A DNA stretch of 5,561 nucleotides from Anaerolineales bacterium (GTDB lineage Bacteria > Chloroflexota > Anaerolineae > Anaerolineales > UBA6663): contig JAEURL010000175.1 in the NCBI GenBank assembly GCA_016789165.1, forward strand, positions 1 to 5,561, in the 5' to 3' direction. The notes below the pieces were generated by a model, which saw nothing but the letters and a program-made list of their open reading frames with translations, ran no database searches and was not told the DNA's origin. The translations under genes were made by a program, and so were the position numbers. Shown here in pieces: positions 4,652-5,561 of the stretch. Each line of letters starts with the position of its first letter. Positions within the stretch are counted from its first letter, which is position 1.

Positions 4652-5561
4652 GGCGTTTCTCGTCCTCGCCCAGCCACATGCGGATCACGTCCGCCACCGT
4701 GGTCGGGTTCTCCTCCGCCAGCCGGACCAGGATGCGTTCCACCTGCTCGTCAGCCGCGGACGGCTGCGGGATCACGGGCTCGGGCGGCGGCGCCGGCCGG
4801 GCGGGCGTCGAGGGCGGAGTGGACGCGCCGGCGGCCGGCCCGGTGGAGCTGCCCGTGGCCGGTGTCGTTCCGGCCGGCAGGCCCGCCAAGCTGGCCGTAG
4901 CCGGCGGCAACCCGGGCGCCGCGGCGCCGCCGGAGGCCAGAGCCGCGGCCGGCATTAAGACCGGCTGCCAGGCCTCGGCCGAAATCATGCGCAGGTTGTT
5001 CAGCAGGCGCTGGACATACCAGAGCAGGGCGATCAGGAGCAGCACCGCCAGCACGACCACGCCGATCTGGATGTACATTTCCAGGTTGGCGTCCTGCTCC
5101 ATGGCCGCCGCCTGCTGATCGTAGTAGGTGCGGTCGAAGGTGAGCGACTCCACCGCCAGCACGTCGCCGCGCGTGGTGTTGATCCCGCCGGCGGCGGCGA
5201 TGGCCGTGGTCAGGCTGTCCAGCTGCTGGGTGTCGGTGATGCCGTCCACCAGCACCGACAGCGAAATGCGGTCCACCTGGCCGGGCGCCACCATTTGGTG
5301 CGATTCGACCTGGGTGAACTCGTAGTTGGTGGTGTTTTCCTGGCGCCAGTACTCGGCCGCCTGCGTATCGGAGAGCGAGGTGGTGGTCGAGAGCGGCGGC
5401 AGATTGGTGAGCGCGCCGGGCACGCCGCCGATCTCCAGGCCGTTGCCGCTGTAAGCTTCGGTCAAGGCCTGCGAGCTGCGGATGACGCTGGTGGCCGGGT
5501 CAACCGACGACGTGGTGATATCGACCTGGTCCCAATCCATGCTGACCGTGGCTTTGACCAC
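4644..5561 (-). CDS. fliF: Flagellar MS-ring protein FliF, C-terminal part (5' end outside the window)
   Basis: The frame is open to the right edge; the first visible codon is an internal Val (GTG), not a start. The 305 visible residues are a bit over half of a typical FliF of about 520-560. FliF multimerises into the inner-membrane MS ring that houses the export gate and carries the rotor. Visible regions: the end of the ring-building/beta-collar domain (SMDWDQVDI at 7-15; RSSQALTEAY, then IGGVPGALTNLPP; TTNYEFTQVESHQMVAPGQVD at about 77-97); the conserved LVDGI and GGINTTRGD region at 105-133; the second transmembrane helix at about 162-183 (YIQIGVVVLAVLLLIALLWY); a Pro/Ala/Gly/Thr-rich linker at about 203-269; and the FliG-binding tail at 271-302 containing ENPTTVADVIRMWLGEDE. 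The stop overlaps the fliG start by 8 bases, which fits stoichiometric production of the two partners. Confidence 0.97.
   Translation of the reverse strand: MVKATVSMDWDQVDITTSSVDPATSVIRSSQALTEAYSGNGLEIGGVPGALTNLPPLSTTTSLSDTQAAEYWRQENTTNYEFTQVESHQMVAPGQVDRISLSVLVDGITDTQQLDSLTTAIAAAGGINTTRGDVLAVESLTFDRTYYDQQAAAMEQDANLEMYIQIGVVVLAVLLLIALLWYVQRLLNNLRMISAEAWQPVLMPAAALASGGAAAPGLPPATASLAGLPAGTTPATGSSTGPAAGASTPPSTPARPAPPPEPVIPQPSAADEQVERILVRLAEENPTTVADVIRMWLGEDEKRHG

Noticed and set aside
4915..4928. Perfect 14-base palindrome ggcgccgcggcgcc in the fliF linker
   Set aside because: It falls within Ala/Gly codons of a low-complexity segment and is made only of G and C. It is most simply explained by composition; no spacing, partner site or operator context supports a binding site.
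4644..5561. Treating the first GTG at the right edge as the fliF start
   Set aside because: The sequence begins in the middle of the conserved FliF ring-building domain and lacks the first membrane helix. The gene is cut by the window, not naturally short.
1..5561. A novel defence, mobile or biosynthetic system hidden in the operon
   Set aside because: Every base is accounted for by recognisable flagellar genes or gaps of 8 bases or less. There are no inserted genes, repeats, integration sites or composition breaks that I can see.

Overview
The window is a solid block of flagellar genes, all read from the minus strand, so transcription runs from the high-coordinate end to the low-coordinate end. 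In transcription order: the 3' part of fliF (MS ring), fliG (rotor/switch), fliH, fliI and fliJ (export ATPase complex), a small signal-peptide-less lytic transglycosylase, flgB (proximal rod), and the 5' end of an Ala/Pro-rich protein that is most likely the hook-length regulator FliK. I see no frameshift, insertion sequence, RNA gene, CRISPR array or terminator, and no intergenic gap longer than 8 bases.

Organism: the DNA is strongly GC-rich and codon third positions are mostly G or C. The order fliF-fliG-fliH-fliI-fliJ followed by a muramidase resembles the fla/che-type operons of Gram-positive and related lineages more than the enterobacterial layout. High-GC content, a FliH start of the MSxSRxVIK type, long Ala/Pro-rich linkers and a cytosolic-looking transglycosylase would fit Chloroflexota, Actinomycetota or a high-GC Bacillota. 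This is inference from style; nothing in the window fixes the phylum.

Layout: fliF (4644 to beyond 5561) overlaps fliG by 8 bases; fliG overlaps fliH by 17; fliH and fliI are 2 bases apart; fliI overlaps fliJ by 11; fliJ and the transglycosylase are 8 apart; the transglycosylase and flgB are 3 apart; flgB and the fliK-like gene are 5 apart. Several ribosome-binding sites lie inside the preceding coding sequence, so the genes are probably translationally coupled on one polycistronic mRNA. No promoter is visible; it should lie upstream of fliF, outside the window.

How the genes work together: FliF forms the membrane ring and carries FliG on its cytoplasmic tail. FliG turns stator force into rotation. 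FliH, FliI and FliJ drive substrates through the type III export gate. FlgB is the first axial rod part, and the adjacent muramidase plausibly opens the peptidoglycan for the rod. The fliK-like protein would time the switch from hook to filament export.

This is mostly a conventional operon. The points worth a second look are flgB sitting next to the muramidase instead of next to flgC, a strong nested hairpin just after the fliK-like start codon, the long low-complexity FliF tether, and the glycine-rich FliG tail that doubles as the fliH ribosome-binding site.
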